A stretch of 64,000 bases of DNA, from contig NZ_CP067041.1 of the NCBI RefSeq assembly GCF_016599855.1, positions 620,001 through 684,000 of the forward strand, given 5' to 3'. The stretch is from Bradyrhizobium diazoefficiens. GTDB lineage: Bacteria; Pseudomonadota; Alphaproteobacteria; Rhizobiales; Xanthobacteraceae. Under the pieces are notes generated by a model. That model was not told where the DNA came from, did no database searches, and worked only from the letters and a program-made list of their open reading frames with translations. Below, one piece after another: positions 16,736 to 25,996 of the stretch (its first letter is position 1; each line of letters starts with the position of its first letter). The position numbers and the translations under genes were made by a program.

Positions 16736-17881
16736 CTATAAGGATCTGGCGATCAGCAGCTTCATGATCTCGTTGGTGCCGCCATAGATCTTCTGGATGC
16801 GGGAATCGATGAAGATGCGCGAGATTGGATATTCCTGCATGTACCCGTAGCCGCCGAACAGCTGAAGGCATTCGTCGGCGGTCTGGACCTGCTTGTCCGA
16901 GCACCAGTATTTCGCCATCGACGCGGTGACGGTGTCGAGGTTCCCGGCGACCAGGCGCTCGATGCACCAGTCGACGAAGACGCGCGCGATCATCGCTTCG
17001 GTCTTGCGCTCGGCGAGCGTGAAGGCGGTGTTTTGGAAATCCATCAGCGGCTTGCCGAACGCCTTGCGCTCCTTGGTGTATTCGGTGGTGAGCTTGACGG
17101 CCCGCTCCATCGAGGCGACGGCGCCGACCGCGAGCGCGAGGCGCTCCTGCGGCAGTTGCTGCATCAGCTGCACAAAGCCTTGGCCTTCCTCCTTGCCGAG
17201 CAGGTTTTCCGGCGGCACGGTGACGTTGTCGAAAAACAGCTCTGATGTGTCGGAGGCGTGCAGGCCGATCTTGTCGAGGTTGCGGCCGCGCTTGTAACCA
17301 TCCGCGCCCGCAGTCTCGACCACGATGAGCGAGATGCCCTTGGCGCCGACGTCGCCCGTGCGCGCGACCACGATCACGAGATCGGCGGCCTGGCCGTTGG
17401 TGATGAACGTCTTCTGGCCGTTGATGACGTAGGAATTACCCTGCTTTTTCGCGGTGGTCTTCACGGCCTGCAGGTCCGAGCCGGTGCCGGGCTCGGTCAT
17501 GGCGACGGCGCCGACCATCTCGCCGGAGGCCATCTTCGGCAGCCAGCGCTTCTTCTGCTCCTCCGACCCGTAGTTGAGAATGTAATGCGCGACGATGGCG
17601 CTGTGCACGGAGACGCCGGTCGTCAGCTCCGGCACCGTGCTTTCCAGGTCGTCCAGCACCGCCGCGTCATAGGCGAAGGTCGCGCCCAAGCCGCCATATT
17701 CCTCCGGCACGCTCGCCAAGAGCGCGCCCATTTCGCCGAGGCCGCGCCAGGCGAATCGGTCGACCATCTTCTGCTCGCGCCATTTCTCGGCATGAGGCGC
17801 CAGATCCTTGGCGAGATATTTCCGGAACTGGTCGCGGAAGATTTCGAGCTCTTCGGTCATCCAGGAGGAGCGGTAGGACAT
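16736..17881 (-). CDS. Acyl-CoA dehydrogenase, long-chain type
   Basis: The ATG at 17881 follows a GAGG site and gives 381 residues. Motifs are AMTEPGTGSD (127-136), INGQKTFITNG (153-163), the FAD region KAFGKPLMDFQN, and the C-terminal YGGTNEIMKLLIAR. The MCAD-style glutamate is absent (YGGT), but Glu246 in LPQERLA sits at the base position used by long-chain acyl-CoA dehydrogenase. It oxidises an acyl-CoA and passes electrons to ETF. It is transcribed towards the binding-protein gene (128-bp gap, no gene seen) and diverges from a small hydrolase gene. Confidence 0.92.
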   Translation of the reverse strand: MSYRSSWMTEELEIFRDQFRKYLAKDLAPHAEKWREQKMVDRFAWRGLGEMGALLASVPEEYGGLGATFAYDAAVLDDLESTVPELTTGVSVHSAIVAHYILNYGSEEQKKRWLPKMASGEMVGAVAMTEPGTGSDLQAVKTTAKKQGNSYVINGQKTFITNGQAADLVIVVARTGDVGAKGISLIVVETAGADGYKRGRNLDKIGLHASDTSELFFDNVTVPPENLLGKEEGQGFVQLMQQLPQERLALAVGAVASMERAVKLTTEYTKERKAFGKPLMDFQNTAFTLAERKTEAMIARVFVDWCIERLVAGNLDTVTASMAKYWCSDKQVQTADECLQLFGGYGYMQEYPISRIFIDSRIQKIYGGTNEIMKLLIARSL

Positions 17882-18008
17882 GATTACCTCGGTTGATGCG
17901 GCTTGCCGGCTTGGTAGGCCAGTCCGCCGCGGCAATTATTGTGTTTTCAGGCTGCGTCGGCGACGCTACCAAGGCGGTCGTAAAACGCGTCTGTTGGGAT
18001 GGTTGATT

Positions 18009-18701
18009 GTGGCTGTCAAAACTCAAGAGCTCAAGCTCGACGTCGAACGCATCGGTGCGGTCTCCGCGATCCTGACGCAGCCGGCCACTGCGCGCGCCTG
18101 CTACATCCTGGCGCATGGCGCCGGCGCGGGAATGCGGCATTCATTCATGGCCAAGATCGCGCAAGGTCTTGGCGATCGCGGCGTCGCGACGTTCCGCTTC
18201 AACTTTCCTTACATGGAGAAGCAGCAGGGCCGTCCCGACCAGCCGGCGGTCGCGCATGCTGCGATCCGCGCGGCGGTCGCGGAGGCGGCGCGGCTTTGTC
18301 CCGGTCTCAAGCTTGTTGCGGGTGGAAAGTCCTTTGGCGGGCGCATGACGTCACAGGCGCACTCCAAGTCGCCATTGCCTAACGTCAAAGGGCTCGCCTT
18401 CCTCGGCTTCCCGCTGCATGCCGACGGCAAGCCCTCGGCCGAGCGCGCCGAGCACCTCGCCGGCATCGCAATCCCCATGCTGTTCCTGCAAGGCACGCGC
18501 GACAAGCTTGCCGATCTCGGGCATCTCAAGCCCGTTGTCGAGGCGCTCGGTCCGAAGGCCACGCTGCACGAGATTGCAGGCGGCGATCACTCTTTCGCGG
18601 TGCTGAAAAAATCCGGCCGCAGCAACGAACAAGCGCTGACAGAGGTACTGGATACGCTCGCGGCCTGGATCGACGACTTGCCTGAGGCTCAGGTGGAGTA
18701 A
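18009..18701 (+). CDS. Alpha/beta-hydrolase (dienelactone-hydrolase-like/KANL3-Tex30 type)
   Basis: About 230 residues from a GTG at 18009; a TTG two codons upstream is an alternative. It has the oxyanion strand YILAHGAGAGM, nucleophile motif GGKSFGGRM (Ser in the elbow), Asp in FLQGTRDKLAD and His in GGDHSF, a complete catalytic triad. The family is a group of small cytosolic hydrolases with unknown substrates. Its 3' end overlaps the convergent ketopantoate-reductase-like gene by 13 bp. Confidence 0.8.
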   Translation: MAVKTQELKLDVERIGAVSAILTQPATARACYILAHGAGAGMRHSFMAKIAQGLGDRGVATFRFNFPYMEKQQGRPDQPAVAHAAIRAAVAEAARLCPGLKLVAGGKSFGGRMTSQAHSKSPLPNVKGLAFLGFPLHADGKPSAERAEHLAGIAIPMLFLQGTRDKLADLGHLKPVVEALGPKATLHEIAGGDHSFAVLKKSGRSNEQALTEVLDTLAAWIDDLPEAQVE

Positions 18702-19663
18702 AGCCCCTTGTCGCGCGCCTTCTGGATCGCGAGCGCGGCAATGAGATCGAGCGTCGGCGTCGACAGCCCGGCGGCGCGCGCGAAGGCGGCAGGCGCCTTG
18801 ACCAGCACGTCGATCTCCATGGCGCGACCGAGCTCGTAGTCCTGCAGCAGCGACGGCTTGTGGTTAGGGGCGGGGCCGCTGCGGGTCACCCGCTTCACCT
18901 CGGGGATGAAGTGCTGGGCGATATCGTTGGCCTCGTTCAGCATGCGCGGAATGACCTCGGCAAAGGCCGGGTCGTCGCGCACGCCGCGCGCGGTCTGGCC
19001 GGTGAGCAGGCACAGCACCGATAGTGACATGTTGGTCAGCAGCTTTGACCAGATCGCCTCGCGGATCTCGGCGACCGGCGGCGATTCCAGCCGCGCCTCG
19101 TTGAGAACACTGCGGAGCTTCGTGATGCGCTCGCAATTGCGGTCGTCGCACTCGCCGATCAAGAGGCGGTTACGGTCTGGCGTCAGGTTCTGCACCACGC
19201 CGGGCCCAATCACCTCGTTGGAGGAGAAGACGACCCCGCCGATGATCCGCTCCTTCGGGATGCAAGCGCGCAGGCGCCCGCCGGGATCGAGAAAGGAAAT
19301 GTCCGGCGGCGTCGGGTGCCGCGGCGGCAGGCCGATCCCGTACCACCAGGGAATGCCGTTCTGGGCGAATACGATGGCGGTGTCATCCTGGAGCAGGGGC
19401 TTGATGGTGGAAACCAGGCCAGTCAGTGCCGTCGCCTTCAGCGTGGAGATCACGACGTCCTGCGGACCGAGCTGGGCCGGATCGCCGGAGGCATTGACCT
19501 TGGCGCTCACCTCGGAATCGCCGACGCGCAGCCTGAGGCCACCCGCCCGCACCGCCTCGAGATGCGCGCCCCGCATCACGCAACTGACCTCATGGCCGGC
19601 GCGCGCCAGCCGGACCGCAAGATGGCTGCCGACGGCGCCGGCGCCGAAAATGCAGATGCGCAT
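18689..19663 (-). CDS. Ketopantoate reductase family protein, second copy
   Basis: The ATG at 19663 begins MRICIFGAGAVGSHLAVRLARAG, placing the GAGAVG loop at the N-terminus; 324 residues. Other motifs are ISTLKATA, FAQNGIPWWYG, catalytic Lys in WSKLLTNMSLSVLCLLTG and the C-terminal ELGRAMEIDVLVKAPAAFARA. Family members reduce 2-dehydropantoate or related 2-oxoacids with NADPH. The NGIPWWYG loop differs from the NGVGN of the copy at 8052-9056, so the substrates probably differ. It diverges from a crotonase gene. Confidence 0.88.
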   Translation of the reverse strand: MRICIFGAGAVGSHLAVRLARAGHEVSCVMRGAHLEAVRAGGLRLRVGDSEVSAKVNASGDPAQLGPQDVVISTLKATALTGLVSTIKPLLQDDTAIVFAQNGIPWWYGIGLPPRHPTPPDISFLDPGGRLRACIPKERIIGGVVFSSNEVIGPGVVQNLTPDRNRLLIGECDDRNCERITKLRSVLNEARLESPPVAEIREAIWSKLLTNMSLSVLCLLTGQTARGVRDDPAFAEVIPRMLNEANDIAQHFIPEVKRVTRSGPAPNHKPSLLQDYELGRAMEIDVLVKAPAAFARAAGLSTPTLDLIAALAIQKARDKGLYST

Positions 19664-19815
19664 GTGATGTCCCGTCCCTGATTCCTGGGCTGCCGGCGCC
19701 AGCATGACACAAGCCGCCATGCGGTGGGCGCGGCCGCCCCACGCTGGAAAGATATGGATCGGGATGCGTTGCCTCGGCCATAGTGCGCGCCAAACAATCG
19801 ACCGGAGGATTGCCG

Positions 19816-20619
19816 ATGAGTGCCAGCCCCGTCCTGTGGACATCAGATGCGCGTGGGGTTGCGACCGTCACGTTGAACCGGCCGGAGGTCAACAACGCCT
19901 ATGACGGCGCCTTGATCGCGGGCGTGCTTGCGGCCACGGACGAACTGGCTAAGAAGCCGAACCTGCGCGTCGTCGTGCTCAAAGGTAATGGCAAGCATTT
20001 TCAGGCCGGCGCCGATCTCAAATGGATCAACAGCGTGCGGCCGCAATCGCCTGAAGCGAATGAGGCGGCGTCGCGAGCGACGTTCGAGGCCGTGCAGCGG
20101 CTCAACACGCTGCCGATCCCGACCGTCGCGCTGGTGCAGGGCGGTTGCTTTGGCGGCGGCACCGGTGTCATTGCGGCCTGCGATGTCGTGATTGCCGCCG
20201 ACAACGCCCTGTTCTCCATCACCGAGGTGCGCTGGGGCCTGACCGCCGCGATCATCATTCCGCAGCTCTGCGATGCCATTGGTGTCCGGCAAGTCCGCCG
20301 TTACGCGCTGACCGGCGAACGTTTTGGGGCCGAAGACGCGCGCCGCATCGGCCTTGTCCATGACGTCGTGCCGCTCGCTGAGCTCGAGGCCGCCGGCGCC
20401 AAGGTGGTCGAGCAGCTGCTGGCCAACGGGCCGGAGGCGATGGCCGAGACCAAGCGACTTGCGCTGGAGAGCTCGTTCGGCGGCATGGCGGTGGACGATG
20501 CCGCGTACACCCGGCTCGTGCAGCTGCATTCGCTCAAGCGCCAGAGTGCGGAGGCGGCGGAGGGGCTGGTCTCGTTCGCCGAGAAGCGGGCGGCGAATTG
20601 GGGTGGCATTGAAAGGTGA
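19816..20619 (+). CDS. Enoyl-CoA hydratase, methylglutaconyl/isohexenylglutaconyl type
   Basis: This 267-residue crotonase starts at an ATG with a GGAGG site. GKHFQAGADLKW and GGCFGGGTGVIAACDVVIAAD supply the oxyanion hole. The first hydratase glutamate is replaced (GGGTGV), but the second is kept in FSITEVRWGL. The FGGGxGxxAACD..xTEVRxGL pattern is characteristic of LiuC/AtuE-type glutaconyl-CoA hydratases of leucine or terpenoid breakdown, so I prefer that over a general beta-oxidation hydratase. It converges on a LysR gene 13 bp away. Confidence 0.88.
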   Translation: MSASPVLWTSDARGVATVTLNRPEVNNAYDGALIAGVLAATDELAKKPNLRVVVLKGNGKHFQAGADLKWINSVRPQSPEANEAASRATFEAVQRLNTLPIPTVALVQGGCFGGGTGVIAACDVVIAADNALFSITEVRWGLTAAIIIPQLCDAIGVRQVRRYALTGERFGAEDARRIGLVHDVVPLAELEAAGAKVVEQLLANGPEAMAETKRLALESSFGGMAVDDAAYTRLVQLHSLKRQSAEAAEGLVSFAEKRAANWGGIER

Positions 20620-20632
20620 GCGGCCGCGTGTC

Positions 20633-21517
20633 TTACAACGACCGCGCGAGTGACGTTTTCAGCAAAGTCAGCAGCGCCTCCACGGCCGCCGCGTTGCGTC
20701 GCCGCTCGGGAATCGCGGCCTTAACCCACAATTCGGGAATCGGAAAATCGCGCAGCACGGGCTTGAGCGTGCCGTCACGCAAGGCATCCGCGACCAGATA
20801 GTGCGACATCAGCGCGATGCCGTTGCCCGCGATTGCGCTGCGCGCCAGCACACGCCCCTCGTTAGAGGACAACAGCGGGCTGACCTGGATGCTGATGCGG
20901 CCGCGCGGTCCGTCAAAGATCCATTCCGGGCCGGTCGGCAGAAAGCTGAGGCAGCGATGCTCGACGAGATCGCGCGGATGCTTTGGCGTGCCGTGCTTCT
21001 TCAAATAGGCCGGTGAGGCGCAGAGCAGCCGCTTCAGCACGCACAGCGGTTCGTCGACCACGCCGCCGAAGGAGTGCGGGAAAGCGCCGATGGCGATGTC
21101 GAATCCCTCGGTGACGGGATCGACCGGGCGATCGATCAGCACGATCTCGAGTTTCAATCGCGGATTCTGGGTCTGGAAGGCGCTGAATGCGTCGGCAAGC
21201 CGCGCCACGGTCAGGGAGGTCGGCGCCTTGATGCGGAGGTGATCGACGAGGTCGTGGCCCTTCTCGCCCATGCGCGAGAGCAGATCGGTGGCGTCGGTGA
21301 CCACGCCGCGCGCGCGATGCACGTAGCGCTGACCGGCGTCGGTCAGCCGCAATTGCCGGGTCGAGCGGTGAAATAGCGGCGTGCCGATCCGCCCTTCCAG
21401 CTGCGTGACGCGCTTGGCGACGACCGAGGTCGAGACGCCGAGCTTCCGCGCGGCGGCGGAGAAGCCGGCTGCGTCGGCGGTGGCGAGGAACGCCTGAAGG
21501 TTCACCAGAATGTCCAT
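20633..21517 (-). CDS. LysR family transcriptional regulator
   Basis: This 294-residue protein has an N-terminal winged helix-turn-helix (about 1-60: FSAAARKLGVSTSVVAKRVTQLEGRIGTPLF split over the recognition helix) and a C-terminal effector domain (about 90-290). It is divergent from an FAD oxidoreductase gene with 113 bp between, the classic LysR arrangement, so it probably controls that operon and itself. A short dyad lies seven bases before its start. The inducer is unknown. Confidence 0.92.
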   Translation of the reverse strand: MDILVNLQAFLATADAAGFSAAARKLGVSTSVVAKRVTQLEGRIGTPLFHRSTRQLRLTDAGQRYVHRARGVVTDATDLLSRMGEKGHDLVDHLRIKAPTSLTVARLADAFSAFQTQNPRLKLEIVLIDRPVDPVTEGFDIAIGAFPHSFGGVVDEPLCVLKRLLCASPAYLKKHGTPKHPRDLVEHRCLSFLPTGPEWIFDGPRGRISIQVSPLLSSNEGRVLARSAIAGNGIALMSHYLVADALRDGTLKPVLRDFPIPELWVKAAIPERRRNAAAVEALLTLLKTSLARSL

Positions 21518-21523
21518 CTCGAC

Positions 21524-21542
21524 CTTTCACGATTCGAGAAAG
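21524..21542. promoter_or_regulatory. Possible LysR-box dyad
   Basis: CTTTC-N9-GAAAG is a perfect dyad containing the T-N11-A pattern of LysR boxes. It lies between the divergent LysR and FAD-oxidoreductase genes and overlaps the LysR ribosome-site region, which fits autoregulation. A five-base arm can arise by chance. Confidence 0.35.
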
Positions 21543-21630
21543 CTGATCGCGTATTTTGGTGGATTGTACCTCGGCTTGCGTTAATTCATAGTCCTGCCCA
21601 AGCAAAGGATTTTCAGGGATAGGACGCGCC

Positions 21631-22995
21631 ATGCGGGCCACGACGATCGAAGAACCAGCGCGCCAGGTGCCGATCTACGGCGAATATGAAGTCGTCGTGC
21701 TCGGCGGCGGCCCTGCCGGCATCGTGGCGGCGGCCTCGGCGGCGCGCGCCGGCCGGAAGACGCTGCTGATCGAGCGCTACGGATTCCTCGGCGGCATGGG
21801 CACCGCGGCCGGCGTCACCAATTTCTGCGGCCTGCATGGCAATGTCTATGGGCAGGCCCATCGGCTGGTGCAGGGCATGGCGTCCGATCTGTTGGCGCGG
21901 ATCGACCATCTGAACGGGCTCAATGCGCCGCATCTGATCCTCGGCAAGGTCTTTGCCCAGGCCTACGATACCGCCGCTTACAAGATCGCGGCCGACCAAC
22001 TGCTTGCCAGCCACAAGGTGCACATCCTCTTCCATGCGCTCGGCGCCGGCGTGGTGATGGGCGATAACAGCCGCATCGACGCGCTGATGGTCGAGACCAA
22101 GGCCGGCCGGCAGGCGGTGCGTGCAGAGATCTTCATCGATTGCTCCGGCGACGGCGATCTCGCCGTCTGGGCCGGCGCGCCGTTCGAGATCGGCGACGAG
22201 CACGGCCATCCGCTGTACCCGTCGATGATGCTGCGTCTCAACGGCATCGATCCCGAGAAGGCCGGCGAGGCCTGGCGGACCATCCCGAAACTGATGGAAA
22301 AGGCCGCTGTGGCCGGCACGCACAAATTTCCGCGCAAGAGCGCGATCGTGCGGCCCCAAAAATCCGGCATCGAATGGCGGGTGAACTTCACGCAAGTGGC
22401 GCGCGAGGACGGGCACGCCATCAACGGCGTAGAGCCTGACGATCTCACCCGCGGCGAGATCGAGGGCCGCAAGCAGGCGCTCGCCGCGTTCGAATTCCTG
22501 CGCACCGTGCCCGGCTTTGAAAAATCCTACATCGTAGACCTGCCGCCGCAGCTCGGCATCCGCGAGACCCGCCGCATCAAGGGCGGCTACCAGCTCAGCG
22601 GAGAGGATGTGCTCAGCTGCGCCTCGTTCGAGGATTCGATCGGCGTCAATGGCTGGCCGATCGAGGCCCACGTTCCCGGCGACGTCGTGTTCACTTTCCC
22701 GCCGATCCCGGAATCGCGCGGCTATAACGAGCTTCCCTACCGGATGCTGGTGCCCGAGGGCGTCGACAATCTGCTGGTCGCCGGCCGCTGCGCCTCGATG
22801 ACCCATGAGGGCCAGTCGGCGGCGCGGGTCTCCGGGGCCTGTCTCGTGATGGGGGAGGCGGCCGGTTCCGCGGCCGCGCTGGCGCTGTCCGGAAATCGGA
22901 GCCCGCGTGAGATACAAGTTGAAAAGTTGCAGGAAACGTTGAAACAACAGGGCGCCTTCATCGGGCGGGACCAGCCGGTGCCCGAGGGCCTGTAA
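21631..22995 (+). CDS. FAD-dependent oxidoreductase (FAD_oxidored family)
   Basis: The 454-residue enzyme has the dinucleotide motif VVVLGGGPAGIVAAASAARAG split over about 21-40, the E of LLIERYGFLGGMGTA, and a C-terminal FAD motif VDNLLVAGRCASMTHEGQSAARVSG. This family (FAD_oxidored) oxidises mostly unknown small molecules. It is followed 33 bp later by an NMT1-type binding protein with a strong ribosome site, so enzyme and importer are likely one unit induced by the divergent LysR protein. The substrate is unknown. Confidence 0.87.
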   Translation: MRATTIEEPARQVPIYGEYEVVVLGGGPAGIVAAASAARAGRKTLLIERYGFLGGMGTAAGVTNFCGLHGNVYGQAHRLVQGMASDLLARIDHLNGLNAPHLILGKVFAQAYDTAAYKIAADQLLASHKVHILFHALGAGVVMGDNSRIDALMVETKAGRQAVRAEIFIDCSGDGDLAVWAGAPFEIGDEHGHPLYPSMMLRLNGIDPEKAGEAWRTIPKLMEKAAVAGTHKFPRKSAIVRPQKSGIEWRVNFTQVAREDGHAINGVEPDDLTRGEIEGRKQALAAFEFLRTVPGFEKSYIVDLPPQLGIRETRRIKGGYQLSGEDVLSCASFEDSIGVNGWPIEAHVPGDVVFTFPPIPESRGYNELPYRMLVPEGVDNLLVAGRCASMTHEGQSAARVSGACLVMGEAAGSAAALALSGNRSPREIQVEKLQETLKQQGAFIGRDQPVPEGL

Positions 22996-23028
22996 CGGAC
23001 TGCAAGAACAATCTTTGGAGGAAGCGGG

Positions 23029-24033
23029 ATGATCGGGATTGCGCGGCTCGCGGCAGCCAGCCTTTTGACGATGATGGCGATGGGCACGGCCCAGGCCGAA
23101 GACGCACTGAAGGCCAAGATCGGCGTGCTCCGCCTGTCCTCCTCCGCGCCGGTTTTCATCGCCCAGGACAAGGGCTATTTCCGCGAGGCCGGCCTTGAGG
23201 TCGAGCTGAAATTCTTCGATGCGGCGCAGCCGATCGCGGTCGCCACCACCTCGGGTGACGTCGATTTCGGCGTCACGGCCTTCACCGCCGGCCTCTATAA
23301 TCTCGCCGGCAAGGGCGTGCTGAAAGTGATCGGCGGCATGAGCCGCGAGAAGGCCGGCTATCCCCTGATCGGCTATTTCGCCAGCAACAACGCCTATGCA
23401 GCGGGGCTGAAGACGCCGAAGGATCTTGCGGGCAAGCGCGTGGCGGTGACCCAGGTCGGATCATCCTTTCACTATTCGCTCGGCCTGCTCGCCGACAAGT
23501 ACGGATTCAAGCTCTCTGAGGTGAAGATCGTGCCGCTGCAATCGCTCTCGAACGCGGCGGCTGCGCTGAAAGGCGAGACCGTCGATGCAGCGCTGCTGCC
23601 GATCTCGACGGCGCGAAGGCTGATGGACGATGGCGGCGCGAAGTTTTTAGGCTGGGTCGGCGACGAGACGCCCTGGCAGTTGGGTGCGGTGTTCGCCTCG
23701 CCGAAGACGCTGACCAACAAGGCGCTGGTGACGAAGCTGCTCGGCGCACTCGCCAAGGCTGACCGCGAATATCACGACGTGATTCTGGCTTCGATGAAAG
23801 ACGGCAAAGCCCCCATCAATGACAAGACCAAGCCGCTGCTTGAGATCATCGCGAAATACACCAACTTGCCGGTCGAGCAGGTGGTCGGCAACTGCGCCTA
23901 TATCGATCCTGACGGCAAGCTCGACGTCAAGAATGTCGACAACCAGATCAAATGGCTGCAGGACCAGGGTTTTGTCGACAAGGGCTTTGATGCGAATACG
24001 ATCATCGCCAAGGAATATGTGAAGGCGGATTGA
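23029..24033 (+). CDS. ABC transporter substrate-binding protein (NMT1/THI5-like)
   Basis: The 334-residue protein starts after a GGAGG site and has a signal peptide (about 1-23, ending AQAED). The NMT1/SsuA-like body has KIGVLRLSSSAPVFIAQDKGYF, GDVDFGVTAFTAGLYNLAGKG and TPKDLAGKRVAVTQVGS. Proteins of this type bind sulfonates, nitrate, thiamin precursors or aromatic acids. ATPase and permease genes follow, interrupted by a 143-bp palindromic element, so this is the periplasmic component of a three-part importer. The FAD enzyme upstream may process the imported compound. Confidence 0.9.
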   Translation: MIGIARLAAASLLTMMAMGTAQAEDALKAKIGVLRLSSSAPVFIAQDKGYFREAGLEVELKFFDAAQPIAVATTSGDVDFGVTAFTAGLYNLAGKGVLKVIGGMSREKAGYPLIGYFASNNAYAAGLKTPKDLAGKRVAVTQVGSSFHYSLGLLADKYGFKLSEVKIVPLQSLSNAAAALKGETVDAALLPISTARRLMDDGGAKFLGWVGDETPWQLGAVFASPKTLTNKALVTKLLGALAKADREYHDVILASMKDGKAPINDKTKPLLEIIAKYTNLPVEQVVGNCAYIDPDGKLDVKNVDNQIKWLQDQGFVDKGFDANTIIAKEYVKAD

Positions 24034-24056
24034 TGTCACGTGCTCCCAACCATCCC

Positions 24057-24199
24057 CGTCATCCTGAGGTGCCCACCTTGCGGCATGCCGCAAGGTGGGC
24101 CTCGAAGGGTGCACGGCCCGGATGCAGCTCGGCCGTTCATCCTTCGAGGCTCCGATCGCGATGCATTCGCATCGCAATGGTCGCACCTCAGGATGACGG
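24057..24199. repeat. Palindromic intergenic element, GTCATCCTGAGGTG type
   Basis: The outer arms GTCATCCTGAGGTG and CACCTCAGGATGAC enclose smaller hairpins such as CCCACCTTGCGGCATGCCGC. It lies between the binding-protein gene and its ATPase gene, inside an operon, where the hairpin could lower downstream expression or protect the upstream message. Confidence 0.8.
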
Positions 24200-24220
24200 A
24201 TTGAGAGGGGAGCGTGGCCC

Positions 24221-24994
24221 ATGGACCTGATCGCCAACCACATCACCCATCGCTTCGCCGATCTCGCCGTGCTCGACGACGTCTCCTTCACCGTCAGCGC
24301 CGGCGAGGTGGTGGCGATCGTGGGGCCGTCGGGTTGCGGCAAGAGCACGCTGCTGTCGATTCTGGGCGGGCTGCTGCAGCCGACCTCCGGCGCGCCCGAG
24401 CTGCGCAGCACGCCGCCGGCGGACAGTCTCAATCCGCTGACCTTCGTGTTCCAGGATTTCGCGCTGCTGCCTTGGGCGACCGTTGAAGCGAACGTCGAAT
24501 TCCCGCTGCTGCATACGCAACTTTCGCCCGTGCAGCGCCGCGCACAGGTCGACGATGCCCTGCGGCGCACGGGGCTGACTGATTTCCGCAAAACCTACCC
24601 AAAGCAGCTCTCCGGCGGCATGCGCCAGCGCGTCGGCATTTCGCGTGCGCTGGCGGTCAGGCCTGCGATCCTGCTGATGGACGAGCCGCTGTCGGCGCTG
24701 GATTCGCAGACCCGCGAACTGCTGATCGAGGATTTCGTCCGCCTGCTCGCCGATGGCGGCATGGGCGCCGTCTATGTCACCCACAATCTCGAAGAGGCCG
24801 CGCGCCTTGCCGACCGCATCGTGGTGCTGTCGCGGCGGCCCGGGCGCATCCGCGAGGTCGTGACGGTGCCGATGACGCGCGCTGAACGCGGCGAGATAGC
24901 GGCGCGTGAAAGGCTGCTGGCGCTGCAGAATCAGATCTGGTCGCTGATCCGCAACGAGGCGATCGACGCCGAACGCGAGGTGCAGCATGCTTGA
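24221..24994 (+). CDS. ABC transporter ATP-binding protein (NMT1-type importer)
   Basis: The 257-residue ATPase has Walker A GPSGCGKST (about 37-45), Q-loop VFQDFALLPWATV, signature LSGGMRQRV, Walker B ILLMDEPLSALD and the H-loop VTHNLEEAARL. It matches SsuB/TauB-type ATPases. Its end overlaps the permease start by eight bases, so the two are translationally coupled. It energises uptake of the ligand bound by the protein encoded at 23029-24033. Confidence 0.95.
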   Translation: MDLIANHITHRFADLAVLDDVSFTVSAGEVVAIVGPSGCGKSTLLSILGGLLQPTSGAPELRSTPPADSLNPLTFVFQDFALLPWATVEANVEFPLLHTQLSPVQRRAQVDDALRRTGLTDFRKTYPKQLSGGMRQRVGISRALAVRPAILLMDEPLSALDSQTRELLIEDFVRLLADGGMGAVYVTHNLEEAARLADRIVVLSRRPGRIREVVTVPMTRAERGEIAARERLLALQNQIWSLIRNEAIDAEREVQHA

Positions 24995-25805
24995 TCGCGC
25001 GGGTGTGTCAGCGAAAGACGAAGCGACGCGGCGCGTCCGCTTCCGCGGCGCTGGCTTCGTGCCCGCCAGCAGCCGCTTCGGCGGCTGGATCGCGCTCGCC
25101 GTTGTTATTGCGATCTGGCAGGCCGCCGGCAGCACTGGTCTCGTCAATCCACTGTTCCTGCCGGCACCGTCGGCGATCGTGCGCGCGATCTACGAACTCG
25201 CGATCTCCGGCGCGCTCTGGCAGCACCTGTCCGCGTCGCTGCTGCGCATCGGCGTCGGCTGGCTGCTCGGCACCGCGGCCGGCATCGTGGTCGGCTTTGC
25301 CATCGGCCTGTCGCGGTTCGCGCGCAGCGTCGGCATCACCTTCATCTCGGCGCTGTTCCCGATTCCGAAGATCGCGCTGCTGCCGCTCTTGATCCTTTGG
25401 CTCGGCATCGGCGAAGAGCCGAAGATCGCGACCATTGCGCTCGGCGTGTTCTTCTCGACCGCGATCTCGGTCTATAGCGGTGTCGACGCGGTGCCGCGCA
25501 ACCTGGTCCGCATGGCGCAGAGTTTCAACGTGCCGTTCGCCACCATCGTGCGCAAGGTGATCTGGCCCGGTGCGCTGCCCGCGATCCTCGCCGGCTTCCG
25601 CATCACGGCCTCAGTGGCGCTGCTGCTCGTCGTCAGCGCCGAGATGATCGGCGCACAATACGGCATCGGCGCCTTCGTGCTCCAGGCCGGCAATCTGATG
25701 CAGACCGACCAGCTGCTCGCGGGCGTCGTGATTTTATCGGTGTTCGGGCTGGTGGTGGGGAAGGTGATCAATCTGCTGGAGATGCGGCTGTTGCACTGGC
25801 GGTAG
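24987..25805 (+). CDS. ABC transporter permease (NMT1-type importer)
   Basis: The 272-residue inner-membrane protein has about six predicted helices and the EAA-type loop AGFRITASVALLLVVSAEMIG that meets the ATPase. It is a SsuC/TauC-like permease. The start overlaps the ATPase gene, and the operon ends here; a palindromic element follows. The ligand is unknown, but the neighbouring aromatic cluster makes an aromatic acid one option. Confidence 0.93.
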   Translation: MLDRAGVSAKDEATRRVRFRGAGFVPASSRFGGWIALAVVIAIWQAAGSTGLVNPLFLPAPSAIVRAIYELAISGALWQHLSASLLRIGVGWLLGTAAGIVVGFAIGLSRFARSVGITFISALFPIPKIALLPLLILWLGIGEEPKIATIALGVFFSTAISVYSGVDAVPRNLVRMAQSFNVPFATIVRKVIWPGALPAILAGFRITASVALLLVVSAEMIGAQYGIGAFVLQAGNLMQTDQLLAGVVILSVFGLVVGKVINLLEMRLLHWR

Positions 25806-25854
25806 ATACAATCACGACGACGTTGTGGATGAAGACGCGTGCCACAACCTCCGT

Positions 25855-25978
25855 CGTCGTCCCGGCGAAGGCCGGGACCCATAGCCACCGAATCTAATTC
25901 GGCGAAGGCTCGGAGTTATCATCGCGTGCGACAAGTATCCCCTGTGGTTATGGGTCCCGGCCTTCGCCGGGACGACGG
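25855..25978. repeat. Palindromic intergenic element, family A copy 2
   Basis: Arms CGTCGTCCCGGCGAAGGCCG and its complement near 25955-25978 flank GGGACCCATA and TATGGGTCCC-type inner arms. It fills the gap between the convergent permease and gentisate dioxygenase genes. Confidence 0.85.
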
Positions 25979-25996
25979 TGGAGTTGGCTGCCCCCG

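Noticed and set aside
21613..22947. Open frame of 444 codons opposite the FAD oxidoreductase
   Set aside because: Composition is shadow-like and no motif is seen; the plus-strand frame has clear FAD motifs.
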